Source: JAUWMI01 sp964630455 (GTDB taxonomy: Bacteria > Sumerlaeota > Sumerlaeia > MWCT01 > JAUWMI01). From it: a DNA stretch of 22,038 bases. Within the stretch, counting starts at the first letter, position 1. Every line of letters starts with the position of its first letter. The translations under genes and the position numbers were made by a program. The notes below the pieces were generated by a model, which was given only the letters and a program-made list of their open reading frames with translations, was not told the DNA's origin and did not search any database. Shown here piece after piece: positions 7,059 through 15,901 of this stretch. The DNA lies in assembly GCA_964630455.1 (NCBI GenBank), contig CAZVVA010000039.1, positions 1-22,038 on the forward strand. Reading direction: 5' to 3'.

Positions 7059-8591
7059 ATGGAATACCTGAACAGACGCCAGTTTCTGAGTATTCTTGCA
7101 GGTAGCATAACAACTACGGCTTTGCCCGAGCTTGCATTTTCGGCCAAAGAAACAACAGGCAAAAAGAATGTTGTATTCATTGCGGTCGATGATATGAACG
7201 ACTGGACTGCGGAGCTGGGCGGCTACGCCGGGAAAGTTCACACGCCCAATTTCGACCGTCTTGCCAGAATAGGTGTCACCTTTACCAATGCCCACAGTCC
7301 ATCGACTGTTTGCAATCCGTCACGAACAGCGATAATGACCGGTCTGCGGCCATCCACGACCGGCATATACAACAATGGACAATGGTGGCGGCCTGCGCTG
7401 CCTAATGTTGTGACAATGCCGGAGCGCTTTCGAAAGAGCGGCTACCACGTCGAAGGTGGAGGGAAGATATTTCACCATACACTTGGTAATAACCCACCGG
7501 GGATTTGGGATAATTATCATCCCCAGGTTCAAGACAGCCCATGGCACTACGATTATCCAGTTCCGGGGCAACACGCATCTAAGAAAGGTGTGCACTGGCC
7601 CGAAGGCTTTCCACTGAATAGTATTGAAAACGTAAAACTTGGAAAGAAACCGCCTGCTAACTACCGTGAATTTGNNNNNNNNNNGATGGGGGATGGTCAA
7701 ATGGTTCAATGGGCCATAGACTTTCTTGAAAGATCACACGGTAAACCGTTCTTTTTGGCCGCTGGAATTTATCGTCCGCATCTGCCATGGTATGTCCCAA
7801 GGAAGTATTTCGATTTATATCCTTTAGATAGCATCAAACTGCCCGAAGTTAAAAAAGATGATCTGGACGATGTCCCTGGTGCCGGCAGAAAGATGGCCGA
7901 AGCTCGACATGCCGATTTCGAACTCGTAAAGAAGACAGGGAAATACAAGGAAGCAGTCCGGGCATATTTGGCTTCAATCAGTTTTGCCGACGCACTGGTT
8001 GGGCTTCTATTAAATGCTTTGGAGAAAAGCTCGTACCACAACAACACGATCATCGTGGTTTGGTCCGACCATGGCTGGCATTTGGGCGAGAAAGGGACAT
8101 GGCATAAGCAGACACTTTGGGAACGAGCAACGCACGTCCCGTTCTTTATCGTGGCGCCGGGAGTCACGCAGCCTGGGTCGGTTTGTAATCACCCTGTAAA
8201 CCTGATCGATATTTACCCGACACTTATTGATTTATGTGGCTTTAAAACAAATACGAAATTTGATGGGACCAGCCTGGTTCCTCTACTGGAAAATCCGGAA
8301 GCCCCGTGGAACCGTCCTTCAGTGACTACTCTTGGGTTGGGGAACCATACCGTCCGTTCCAAACGTTGGCGGTATATCCGCTACAATGACGGCACAGAAG
8401 AACTGTATGACCATGACAACGACCCCCACGAGTGGACGAACCTGGCGGGAGATTCGAGATTTGATTTAATAAAACAGAAGTTGGCTAAATGGCTCCCGAA
8501 AAGTGATGCACCGCCCGCTCTTTCAAAGAGCGCTTACAATTTTGATCCCGATTCGTACTCTTGGAACAGAAAGGAGAAGCCACGGCAATGA
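7059..8591 (+). CDS. Sulfatase (S1), iduronate-2-sulfatase-like group, with scaffold gap
   Basis: The gene encodes about 510 residues plus whatever the ten-N gap at 7675-7684 hides. The N-terminus LNRRQFLSILAG is a Tat leader. Metal ligands are Asp44/Asp45 (AVDDMNDW), the formylglycine site is Cys85 in CNPSRTAIMTG, and the second metal site is WSDHGWHLGEKG. FFLAAGIYRPHLP and LYDHDNDPHEWTNLA are typical of iduronate-2-sulfatase-like and related planctomycete enzymes. It is a close paralogue of the genes at 11573 and 15898. The frame is kept across the N run by chance or by a gap size divisible accordingly. By comparison with the 11573 paralogue, a short acidic DWGP-type linker before MGDGQ is probably missing. 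GAGAGG precedes the ATG by eight bases. Its stop overlaps the next start (ATGA). Confidence 0.9.
   Translation: MEYLNRRQFLSILAGSITTTALPELAFSAKETTGKKNVVFIAVDDMNDWTAELGGYAGKVHTPNFDRLARIGVTFTNAHSPSTVCNPSRTAIMTGLRPSTTGIYNNGQWWRPALPNVVTMPERFRKSGYHVEGGGKIFHHTLGNNPPGIWDNYHPQVQDSPWHYDYPVPGQHASKKGVHWPEGFPLNSIENVKLGKKPPANYREFXXXXMGDGQMVQWAIDFLERSHGKPFFLAAGIYRPHLPWYVPRKYFDLYPLDSIKLPEVKKDDLDDVPGAGRKMAEARHADFELVKKTGKYKEAVRAYLASISFADALVGLLLNALEKSSYHNNTIIVVWSDHGWHLGEKGTWHKQTLWERATHVPFFIVAPGVTQPGSVCNHPVNLIDIYPTLIDLCGFKTNTKFDGTSLVPLLENPEAPWNRPSVTTLGLGNHTVRSKRWRYIRYNDGTEELYDHDNDPHEWTNLAGDSRFDLIKQKLAKWLPKSDAPPALSKSAYNFDPDSYSWNRKEKPRQ
7675..7684. other. Assembly gap (10 N) inside the second sulfatase
   Basis: A placeholder gap between NYREF and MGDGQ. 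In the paralogue at 11573 the matching place holds a DWGPF-type segment, so a short stretch of coding sequence is likely missing. Confidence 0.95.
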
Positions 8592-10057
8592 AAAGACGAA
8601 GCTTTCTAAAGATATTGGGCATAGGAGCCTTGTCACAGGCGTTTCCTGCTGTCGTATGGCCAGTGAAGGCGAAAAAGCCCAACGTTTTGTTTATCGCAAT
8701 TGATGACCTGCGAGGCACCGTAGGCTGCCTGGGTGATAAGATTGCAGTAACACCCAATATGGACAAGCTTGCAAAGCAGGGAACGGTTTTTCTAAACGCT
8801 TATTGTCAGCAGGCTGTATGTAATCCGTCAAGAGCAAGCCTTTTGACGGGCCTGCGGCCGGATACGCTCAAGGTTTGGGATTTATCTACGCATTTCCGCA
8901 AACACCATCCTGATATTGTAACACTTCCACAATATTTTAAGCAGCATGGCTACTATACCCATAGTTTCGGTAAGATTCTTCACGGCCAGGGAGCACCGTC
9001 GACAGACCCACCGAGTTGGTCGGCGGAACCAGTTTGGGACCACTGCACTAAACGTGATCAGTATGTCCTGCCTGAAAACAGGCCGGGTGACAAAAGCGGC
9101 AAACAGGCCGCGGCAGAATGTGCAGATGTGCCGGATGAAGCATACATTGACGGCAAGGTAGCTGGCGAAGCAGTTAAAAAAATTGAAGAACTCGCAGAAA
9201 ATAATAAGGCGTTCTTCCTGGCAGTAGGTTTTCGCAAACCGCACCTGCCTTGCTCTGCTCCTAAGAAATACTGGGACATGTATAACCGAAAGACTTTTGA
9301 GAACGATGATTGGCCGGCACTAAATAGGCCAAAAGATGGACCGGATATTGCCCTGCACAACTGGAAGGAACTTCGAGGTTATACCGACATCCCAAACATC
9401 GGGTCTGTTCCTTCGGAAAAAGCAGCCGAAGTTCGCCACGGTTATTACGCGGCTGCAAGTTATACCGATGCTCAAATTGGCAAACTGTTAGATGCGCTTT
9501 ACAAATTCGGCTTGCGCCAAAACACTATTATCTGCCTCTGGTCCGATCATGGCTTCCACCTCGGTGAGCACACGATCTGGTGTAAGACCAGTAATTATGA
9601 ATTTGATGCACGGGTACCACTGATCATATCTGCACCGCAAAAGAAGAAGGGGCAAGTCTGTAGGAAATTGGTGGAACTCGTTGACATGTATCCCACTCTG
9701 GTTGAGTTAGCCGGATTGTCTGCACCAAGCGGCTTAGAAGGCACTTCAATGGTCCCATTGCTTGATGATCCAAAGCGGAGTTGGAAAAAAGCGGCATTCA
9801 CACAGTTTCCACGCCCGGCGTACTATAAAAAAAGTTTTGATGCTATGGGCTACTCTGTTCGCACCGAGGAATTTCACTATATAGAATGGATTGATGTGAA
9901 GAAAAAGCAGCCGATAGAGATTGAGCTGTATGACCATCGTTTAGATCCTTATGAGCTTACAAACCTTGCTGTAAAAAAGGAACAAAAACCGACTCTTAAA
10001 AAGCTTAGTAGATTTCTTGAGGATGGCTGGAAAGCGGCATTGCCAAAAAGGAGATAG
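8588..10057 (+). CDS. Sulfatase (S1), closest in form to iduronate-2-sulfatase
   Basis: This 489-residue protein starts at the ATG that overlaps the upstream stop (ATGA), with AAAGGAG before it. A TTG further upstream is in frame but lies inside the previous gene. MKRRSFLKILGIGA is a Tat leader. Metal ligands are Asp39/Asp40 (AIDDLRG), the formylglycine site is Cys78 in QQAVCNPSRASLLTGLRPDT, and the second metal site is WSDHGFHLGEH. Features shared with human iduronate-2-sulfatase run along the whole chain: TLPQYFKQHGY, FFLAVGFRKPHLP, and near the end QFPRPAYY and MGYSVRT. This makes it the strongest IDS-like member of the cluster. Such enzymes remove 2-O-sulfate from iduronate-type sugars, but family resemblance does not prove this substrate in planctomycetes. 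The next gene begins three bases after its stop. Confidence 0.9.
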   Translation: MKRRSFLKILGIGALSQAFPAVVWPVKAKKPNVLFIAIDDLRGTVGCLGDKIAVTPNMDKLAKQGTVFLNAYCQQAVCNPSRASLLTGLRPDTLKVWDLSTHFRKHHPDIVTLPQYFKQHGYYTHSFGKILHGQGAPSTDPPSWSAEPVWDHCTKRDQYVLPENRPGDKSGKQAAAECADVPDEAYIDGKVAGEAVKKIEELAENNKAFFLAVGFRKPHLPCSAPKKYWDMYNRKTFENDDWPALNRPKDGPDIALHNWKELRGYTDIPNIGSVPSEKAAEVRHGYYAAASYTDAQIGKLLDALYKFGLRQNTIICLWSDHGFHLGEHTIWCKTSNYEFDARVPLIISAPQKKKGQVCRKLVELVDMYPTLVELAGLSAPSGLEGTSMVPLLDDPKRSWKKAAFTQFPRPAYYKKSFDAMGYSVRTEEFHYIEWIDVKKKQPIEIELYDHRLDPYELTNLAVKKEQKPTLKKLSRFLEDGWKAALPKRR

Positions 10058-10060
10058 ACA

Positions 10061-11560
10061 GTGGGTCTGACAAGAAGAAAATTCATGAAGTCTGCAATGG
10101 GTACGGCTCTAGCCTTTGGATTCCCACGATTATCCTATGTGCGTGAAAAAGGCAAATCGAAACCGAATATACTGTTAATGGTGGCAGAAGATCATGGTCT
10201 GCAGTTGAGCTGCTATGCTGACAAATACATTTCTACCCCGAACCTGGATGCTCTGGCAGACAAGGGGGTCAGATTTGAACATGCGTATGTTGCTCAAGCA
10301 GGCTGCAGCCCATCGAGGGCCTCGATATTCACAGGACAGTATCCTCACAATAACGGCCAGATCGGCCTGGCTACACATGGTTTACGTATGTACAAAGACG
10401 ACACGCCCAACCTTACAACTTATCTCAAAGACGCCGGCTATCGAACAGGGATAATCGGCAAAATCCATGTCAATCCGGAATCCGCCTTCTTGTTCGACTT
10501 CAAAGCATTTCCAAGTTCCAATTTCAATAAGCGCCCTGTCAAGGAATTCGCCAGGAGTGCGGGAGAATTTTTCCGGGCTTCGGATGCTCCGTTCCTGATG
10601 TGGATTAGCTTCCCGGATGCGCATCGTCCTTTTCACGACCAGCAGGAGGGGATCCCATCCAGAGTAATGGCTCCAGAGGATGTTGAGACCTTGCCTATGG
10701 TTGGCGTATCTACCCAGCAAACACTTCAGACAACGGCAAGTTATTACAATTGTATGCAGCGTTTGGATGTGGGAGTGGGGATGGTTCTAAAGGAATTAGC
10801 CGATTGCGGCAAAGCTGATAACACACTCATAATTTATCTTTCAGACCATGGCCCTGATTTCCCTCGGGGAAAAAAGACAATTCGTGAAGGCGGAAGCTGG
10901 GTGCCGATGATAATGAGCTGGAAGGAGCATTTGCCAAAAGGCAGAGTCGAATCTCGTCTGGTTTCCAGCCTTGACATCCTGCCTACAATCCTTGAAATAG
11001 TAGGTACGAAACCACATCCGGATAAACTGGACGGCAGATCCTTGATGCCTTTGTTTAATGACAAGAGTGAAAAATGGCGTGAATACCTATTCACCGAATT
11101 CACATTGCATTGGCCTGAAACATATTATCCGGGACGTGCCGTGCGGGATAGCCGTTTCAAGCTCGTCCACAACATGCTGCCGGAACGCAAGAACCCCGTA
11201 TATGACATATATCTTGTTCAGCAAAGGCCTGAGACTTTTACACCCGAGGAACTGAAAAATGCGCCAAAACAAGTCCAGGAGGCATACAAAATTTTTCGAC
11301 AGCCTCCGGAGTTCGAACTTTATGATCTTCAGAATGATCCGTGGGAGTTTCACAACCTGGCCGAAGATACTCGCTATGCGGGGCAACTTATACATTTGCA
11401 AAAACGGTTGGCCGAGTGGCAACAAGAAACGAATGATCCCCTGCGGCACAAGAAAATCCTTGTCAGATTTACAGCCGAAAATGACGCCACAATGACCAGC
11501 GGAAAATATATAAGAAAGAAGCTGGGCCAGTGGAAGTATCCGGAATATTTCTTTGAGTAG
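10061..11560 (+). CDS. Sulfatase (S1), heparan N-sulfatase (sulfamidase)-like
   Basis: This 499-residue protein starts with GTG three bases after the previous stop. AAAAAGGAG lies at proper distance, and only this start includes the Tat motif LTRRKFMKS. The formylglycine site is Cys82 in GCSPSRASIFTGQYPHNNGQ. The motifs GIIGKIHVNPE and SFPDAHRPFHD match sulfamidase (SGSH-type) enzymes. The second metal site is LSDHGPDFPRGK. The first metal site reads AEDHG (Glu43/Asp44) rather than DD, a variation also known in this branch. Sulfamidases remove N-linked sulfate from glucosamine. The C-terminal ~120 residues, rich in charged and aromatic residues, follow the ELYDLQNDPWEFHNLA motif that ends most S1 enzymes. 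The ribosome site of the next gene overlaps its stop. Confidence 0.9.
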   Translation: MGLTRRKFMKSAMGTALAFGFPRLSYVREKGKSKPNILLMVAEDHGLQLSCYADKYISTPNLDALADKGVRFEHAYVAQAGCSPSRASIFTGQYPHNNGQIGLATHGLRMYKDDTPNLTTYLKDAGYRTGIIGKIHVNPESAFLFDFKAFPSSNFNKRPVKEFARSAGEFFRASDAPFLMWISFPDAHRPFHDQQEGIPSRVMAPEDVETLPMVGVSTQQTLQTTASYYNCMQRLDVGVGMVLKELADCGKADNTLIIYLSDHGPDFPRGKKTIREGGSWVPMIMSWKEHLPKGRVESRLVSSLDILPTILEIVGTKPHPDKLDGRSLMPLFNDKSEKWREYLFTEFTLHWPETYYPGRAVRDSRFKLVHNMLPERKNPVYDIYLVQQRPETFTPEELKNAPKQVQEAYKIFRQPPEFELYDLQNDPWEFHNLAEDTRYAGQLIHLQKRLAEWQQETNDPLRHKKILVRFTAENDATMTSGKYIRKKLGQWKYPEYFFE

Positions 11561-11572
11561 GAGAGTCATAAT

Positions 11573-13006
11573 ATGAACAAGATGAATCGACGTGGTTTCC
11601 TTAAACAGCTTAGTCTGGGTGTGGCATCACTGGCGCTGCCGCGCATGCTGTGCGCAGATGATGCCAAAAGACCAAATGTTCTTTTTCTTTGTGTCGATGA
11701 CATGAACGATTGGGTTGCCTGCCTGGGTGGACGCTCGGATATAAAGACGCCCAACATCGATCGGCTGGCAAAGCGGGGCGTTTTGTTTACAAATGCGCAA
11801 TGTCCTGCGCCGCTGTGCAATCCCTGTCGAACGGCAATCATGACGGGACTTCGGCCGAGCACCACGGGCATCTATAATAACAGCGTCGTTTGGGCCAAGG
11901 AGATGCCGGATTGGGTGACACTGCCGAGGCATTTCAAAAACAACGGCTACCATGTGGCCGGCGGCGGCAAGATCTATCATCACCCGCCAAAGGGCTTTAA
12001 TCCCAAAGATCAGTGGCATGAATATTTCGACCTGGTTATGGACCAGGGAACTCAGGCCGAACACGTCAAGCGCCTTGGACTGGACCGGGAGTATTTCTCC
12101 GACATGCCTAAGCATCCGAACGGCAGTTGGGACTGGGGGCCGTTCCAGAAAGACGACTACGAAATGGGCGACGGCCAAACCGTAAAGTGGGCTACGGAAT
12201 TTCTTGGGCAAAAACACGAAAAACCGTTTTTCTTAGCGGTTGGACTGTTTCAGCCGCACCTGCCCTTTTACGCGCCCGCCAAGTACTTTGACCAATATCC
12301 AAGGGAAAGTATAACGCTGCCGCCGGCTCCGGAAGACGACCTTGACGACCTTCCGCCCGCCGCAGCCGATATAGCTCAGGCGGGGAAGGACGAACGATTC
12401 AAAATGGTTGTCGAGTGCGGAGAACTTCGACCGGCCGTACAGGGATACCTATCGAGTATCGCCCACGCTGACATGCTTATCGGCGGGCTGATAACAGCAC
12501 TTGACGAAAGCCCCTATGCCGATAACACCATCATCGTATTCTGGTCGGACCACGGGTACCACTTCGGCGAAAAGCAGCGTATGGCCAAGCGGTCGCTCTG
12601 GGAGAGGGCGACGCGGGTGCCCCTCATCGTGGTCGCGCCTGGGATCACGAAACCGGGCGGCCGGTGCGCCCGAGCGGTAGACTTAATGACCGTCTATCCA
12701 ACTCTGGTTGAACTCTGCGGGCTTCCGGCCCGAAAGAAGATCGAGGGAATCAGTGTTGTCCCGCTGCTCCGCGATCCGGCCGCAACATGGAATCATCCGG
12801 CGATCACGACTCATACCAAAGGCAGTCACGCGGTGCGCAGCCAGCGATGGCGATACATTCGCTATGCAAATGGAGACGAAGAGTTGTACGACCATGAAAC
12901 AGATCCCAGTGAATGGAACAACCTCGCGGATCGCCCTGATTATGCGTCGATAAAGAAAAAAATGGCACGATGGCTGCCAAAAAACAAAGCACCAAGTGCG
13001 CGTTAG
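11573..13006 (+). CDS. Sulfatase (S1), iduronate-2-sulfatase-like group, CNPCR active site
   Basis: This 477-residue protein starts at an ATG nine bases after TAGGAGAG, which overlaps the stop of the upstream gene. It has a Tat leader (MNRRGFLKQLSLG...ALPRMLCA). Metal ligands are Asp42/Asp43 (VDDMNDW) and the second site is WSDHGYHFGEKQ. The formylglycine position is Cys82, but the usual C-x-P-S-R reads C-N-P-C-R, with a second Cys (Cys85) replacing Ser. The remainder (MTGLRPSTTGIYNN, FFLAVGLFQPHLP, LYDHETDPSEWNNLA) is ordinary and very close to the sulfatases at 7059 and 15898. The enzyme is probably active if the maturation system accepts the changed motif. The downstream spacer holds a perfect hairpin. 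Confidence 0.9.
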   Translation: MNKMNRRGFLKQLSLGVASLALPRMLCADDAKRPNVLFLCVDDMNDWVACLGGRSDIKTPNIDRLAKRGVLFTNAQCPAPLCNPCRTAIMTGLRPSTTGIYNNSVVWAKEMPDWVTLPRHFKNNGYHVAGGGKIYHHPPKGFNPKDQWHEYFDLVMDQGTQAEHVKRLGLDREYFSDMPKHPNGSWDWGPFQKDDYEMGDGQTVKWATEFLGQKHEKPFFLAVGLFQPHLPFYAPAKYFDQYPRESITLPPAPEDDLDDLPPAAADIAQAGKDERFKMVVECGELRPAVQGYLSSIAHADMLIGGLITALDESPYADNTIIVFWSDHGYHFGEKQRMAKRSLWERATRVPLIVVAPGITKPGGRCARAVDLMTVYPTLVELCGLPARKKIEGISVVPLLRDPAATWNHPAITTHTKGSHAVRSQRWRYIRYANGDEELYDHETDPSEWNNLADRPDYASIKKKMARWLPKNKAPSAR

Positions 13007-13014
13007 ATAAATGA

Positions 13015-13039
13015 GTACGTCTTTGATGAAAAGACGTAC
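13015..13039 (+). other. Perfect 10-bp intra-operon hairpin
   Basis: GTACGTCTTT, a five-base loop GATGA, and AAAGACGTAC form a perfect ten-pair stem. It begins nine bases after the stop of the 11573 sulfatase and lies 40 bases before the next start. No T run follows, so it is not a standard intrinsic terminator. It could stabilise or process the mRNA, or be a protein-binding palindrome. Confidence 0.55.
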
Positions 13040-13079
13040 ATGTAAACACCACGCTAAAAAGAGAAAGGGAGTGACAAAT

Positions 13080-14582
13080 ATGAATAAATTAAATAGACGC
13101 CAGTTTTTACAGGTTAGTGCGGCTCCTGGTGTAGCGATGGCTTTGAAATCGGCAAAGAATTTGCCAGGTGCACAAAAATCCAGCAGGAAAAGCAAGAAAA
13201 ACGAAAGGCCGAATATCCTTTGGATATGCACCGATCAGCAGCGCTACGATACGATCCATGCACTTGGAAACAAATACATTCGCACGCCTAATATTGACAA
13301 GCTCGTTGAAACCGGAACAGCGTTCACCCATGCCTTTTGCCAGTCGCAGATTTGTACTCCCAGCCGGTCAAGCTTTTTAACAGGCATGTATCCAAGCACC
13401 ATTCATGCTTGCATCAATGGCAGTGACCACTGGGACGAGGCAGCGCCGCTTATTACAAAAACACTTGCAGACATTGGATATGATTGCGGCCTGGCGGGCA
13501 AATTTCACCTCTCCTCGGCCATGGCACATGAGCCAGAGCTTCGCCCGAAAGATGATGGATATCGACGTTTCTGGTACTGCCACGCTCCGCACCAGGGTAT
13601 TGGAAAGGGCAATCAATACACGGATTGGTTGACAAGTATTGGACAGGACTTCAAAAAACTAAAGAAGAAATACGGCTATATCCCCGCCCAGTGGCATCAA
13701 ACCACATGGTGTGCGGATAGGGCCATCGAGTTCATGAAAGAAGAACGCAGCGGTCCCTGGCTCTTCAGCGTTAACATTTACGATCCTCACGGTCCATTCG
13801 ATCCACCCAAGAAATATGTGGATCGCTTCGACGTCGAATCTTTGCCCGGGCCTTTGTTCCGTGAATCCGATTTGGCGGCCCAGGCGCGGCTCGCCGCAAT
13901 CAATTTTCAGAGCAAAGCAAAACGCCCCGTCTATCCCGAGGCTAAATTGACGCTCGCCAAATACTGGGCCCAAATCGAGCTGATCGACGAAAATGTGGGC
14001 CGTATCTTGGAGGCGTTGGAAAAGACGGGGCAGCGGGAAAACACAATCGTAATCTTTGCCAGCGACGGCGGCGATATGACCGGTGATCATGGTCTGGTCG
14101 CCAAGGGGTGTCGGTTTTACGACCAGCTTGTGCGAGTGCCGCTGATTTTCTCCTGGCCGGGGCGGTTCAAGGCTGGTCTCCGCAGCGAGGCACTTGTGGA
14201 AATGATGGATATAGCCCCGACTTTGCTCGAAGCCAACGGCCTGTCCGTTCCCAAGCGAATGCAGGGTCAGTCGCTGCTGGGTATCCTTGAGGGCCGCACT
14301 GAACCACACGAACATCGCGAATTCGTGCGATCTGTGTACTATAACGCGCTCAAGGGACTGGAAAGTTACGCTACCATGATCCGGACGCTCCAATACAAGC
14401 TGGTCAATTATCACGGCCACGACCCGGGGGAACTGTTCGATTTGGAAAAGGATCCCTACGAGTTCGACAATTTATGGGAAAATCCTGCCCATGCCGATGT
14501 GCGTTTTGAATTGATGAAGAAAAGTTTCGATGCGCTTGCCTTTGCTGTTGATACAGGTCCGCCCCGCGTAGGAAGATATTAA
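13080..14582 (+). CDS. Sulfatase (S1), choline-sulfatase/arylsulfatase-like, altered metal motif
   Basis: This 500-residue protein. I chose the ATG at 13080 because AAAGGGAG lies nine bases upstream and it starts just before the Tat motif LNRRQFLQV. An earlier in-frame ATG at 13011 lies before the hairpin and lacks a good ribosome site. The first metal motif is CTDQQRYD (Asp52), the formylglycine site is Cys92 in CTPSRSSFLTGMYPS, and GKFHLS and NIYDPHGPFDPP are further active-site segments. The second metal motif, normally SDH-G or SDN-G, reads ASDGGDMTGDHG, so the His/Asn metal ligand is Gly330. KGCRFYDQLVRVPLIFSWPG then follows the usual family pattern. It is much less similar to its neighbours than they are to each other. 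Either a nearby residue (for example Asp332) compensates or activity is reduced. Confidence 0.88.
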   Translation: MNKLNRRQFLQVSAAPGVAMALKSAKNLPGAQKSSRKSKKNERPNILWICTDQQRYDTIHALGNKYIRTPNIDKLVETGTAFTHAFCQSQICTPSRSSFLTGMYPSTIHACINGSDHWDEAAPLITKTLADIGYDCGLAGKFHLSSAMAHEPELRPKDDGYRRFWYCHAPHQGIGKGNQYTDWLTSIGQDFKKLKKKYGYIPAQWHQTTWCADRAIEFMKEERSGPWLFSVNIYDPHGPFDPPKKYVDRFDVESLPGPLFRESDLAAQARLAAINFQSKAKRPVYPEAKLTLAKYWAQIELIDENVGRILEALEKTGQRENTIVIFASDGGDMTGDHGLVAKGCRFYDQLVRVPLIFSWPGRFKAGLRSEALVEMMDIAPTLLEANGLSVPKRMQGQSLLGILEGRTEPHEHREFVRSVYYNALKGLESYATMIRTLQYKLVNYHGHDPGELFDLEKDPYEFDNLWENPAHADVRFELMKKSFDALAFAVDTGPPRVGRY

Positions 14583-14602
14583 CAAGAAAAGGATTAAATG
14601 AA

Positions 14603-15901
14603 ATGCGTAGTGTTTGGACTCGCAGACATTTTATGTGTGCTTTGGGAGCAGGGATCCTTAGCCTTGTTTCGCCGAGATGCCAAGCCGGTTGGAGCGTTTT
14701 TGCCCGCTCCTTGCTCATTGTGGCCGCCACGCTGCTCTCGCCGGCGGGCATGTTCGCGGCGACACCTTTTCTCGAAAAAACCGATCTTTTTGAGGAAAAG
14801 CAGAACGGCTTCGTCTTGTACCGCATCCCGGGGATTATCGTAACGGCCAAGGGCACCGTACTCGCTTACTGCGAGGCGCGGAAGTACACCGTAGCAGACC
14901 GTGGCGAAATTGAAATTCATCTGCGCCGCAGCACTGACGCCAGCCGCACGTGGAGCCCCCCGAAACAAGTCGCCCACCTTGGACCGCGCCTCCCGCGCAA
15001 TTCCCACATGCACGATGATAAGAAAAAGAAGGATATGGGCGGTCCCGACGAACAGACCGTTAATAATCCAGTCGCCATCGCGGATCGCAATGGCGCGGTG
15101 CACTTCGTCTACTGCGTCGAGTACATGCGCAGCTTCTATATGCGCAGCGATGACGACGGCATCACATGGTCCAAGCCCGTTGAAATCACACCCTCCTTCG
15201 ATGAGTTTCGCTCCGATTGCGATTGGCAAGCCATCGCAACCGGCCCGGGTCACGGCATCCAGCTTCGCAACGGCCGTCTCATCGTGCCGGTTTGGATTGC
15301 TGCATACCAGGGTAATTCGCCGATCAAGAAAGCCTCTTCGGTGATTTTTAGCGATGACGGTGGCGCCACGTGGCAGCGTGGTGATATCGCCATAGTGGGG
15401 GGTGGTGAATGCATCGCCGCGGAGCTTTCTGACGGACGGGTGATACTAAGCGCTCGAAACAGCGCCCCGGAGAACAGGCGTGCCGTCGCTTTCAGCCCGG
15501 ACGGCGCTACCGGCTGGTCTCAAACCGAGTTTATCCCAGAATTACTTGAACCTGGCTGTATGGCGGGTCTGGTCAACCACCCCGGAACAGAACAAACAAA
15601 AAAGCCTTTCCTCCTTTTCTCAAATCCCGAAACCACCGACCGACCGCACAGCGCGCGAAGAAACGTCACCATCAAGCTGAGCTACGATAATGGCCTCACC
15701 TGGCCGGTAAGCAAAGTGCTCCAGCCCGGCCCCAGCGCCTACAGCGACTTGGCCGTGCTGCCCGACGGAACCGTCCTTTGCTTCTACGAAAGCGGCCGCC
15801 CGGGATCGGACAGGCCGAACCGGGCCTGGGCCTACGCCTGCCTTACCGTTGCCCGTTTCAATCTCGTGTGGCTCATGAACTCAAAGGAGACAATGAAATG
15901 A
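14603..15901 (+). CDS. Exo-sialidase, GH33 type, with two stacked leaders
   Basis: This 432-residue protein begins like a Tat-exported sulfatase (VWTRRHFMCALGAGILSLVSP, residues 4-24). A second, Sec-like signal follows immediately (SVFARSLLIVAATLLSPAGMFA, described by its ends at residues 31-52). The catalytic body is canonical: YRIPG with Arg74, likely acid/base Asp99 (ADRGEIEI), Asp boxes at 110-117 (degenerate), 182-189 (SDDDGITW), 250-257 (SDDGGATW) and 360-367 (SYDNGLTW), catalytic Glu269 (GGEC), Arg285, Arg352/353, nucleophile Tyr380 (GPSAYSDL) and Glu396 (FYESG). It releases terminal sialic or related acids. The base composition from the second leader onward is visibly more GC-rich than in the flanking sulfatases. 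Another ATG five bases upstream is out of frame. Its stop overlaps the next start (ATGA). Confidence 0.88.
   Translation: MRSVWTRRHFMCALGAGILSLVSPRCQAGWSVFARSLLIVAATLLSPAGMFAATPFLEKTDLFEEKQNGFVLYRIPGIIVTAKGTVLAYCEARKYTVADRGEIEIHLRRSTDASRTWSPPKQVAHLGPRLPRNSHMHDDKKKKDMGGPDEQTVNNPVAIADRNGAVHFVYCVEYMRSFYMRSDDDGITWSKPVEITPSFDEFRSDCDWQAIATGPGHGIQLRNGRLIVPVWIAAYQGNSPIKKASSVIFSDDGGATWQRGDIAIVGGGECIAAELSDGRVILSARNSAPENRRAVAFSPDGATGWSQTEFIPELLEPGCMAGLVNHPGTEQTKKPFLLFSNPETTDRPHSARRNVTIKLSYDNGLTWPVSKVLQPGPSAYSDLAVLPDGTVLCFYESGRPGSDRPNRAWAYACLTVARFNLVWLMNSKETMK

Noticed and set aside
13659..14420. Minus-strand 253-codon frame
   Set aside because: It is fully antisense to the 13080 sulfatase, which has all expected active-site segments. 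The minus frame resembles no protein family.
14594..15253. Minus-strand 219-codon frame
   Set aside because: It is antisense to the GC-rich second sialidase. No start signal or domain is seen.
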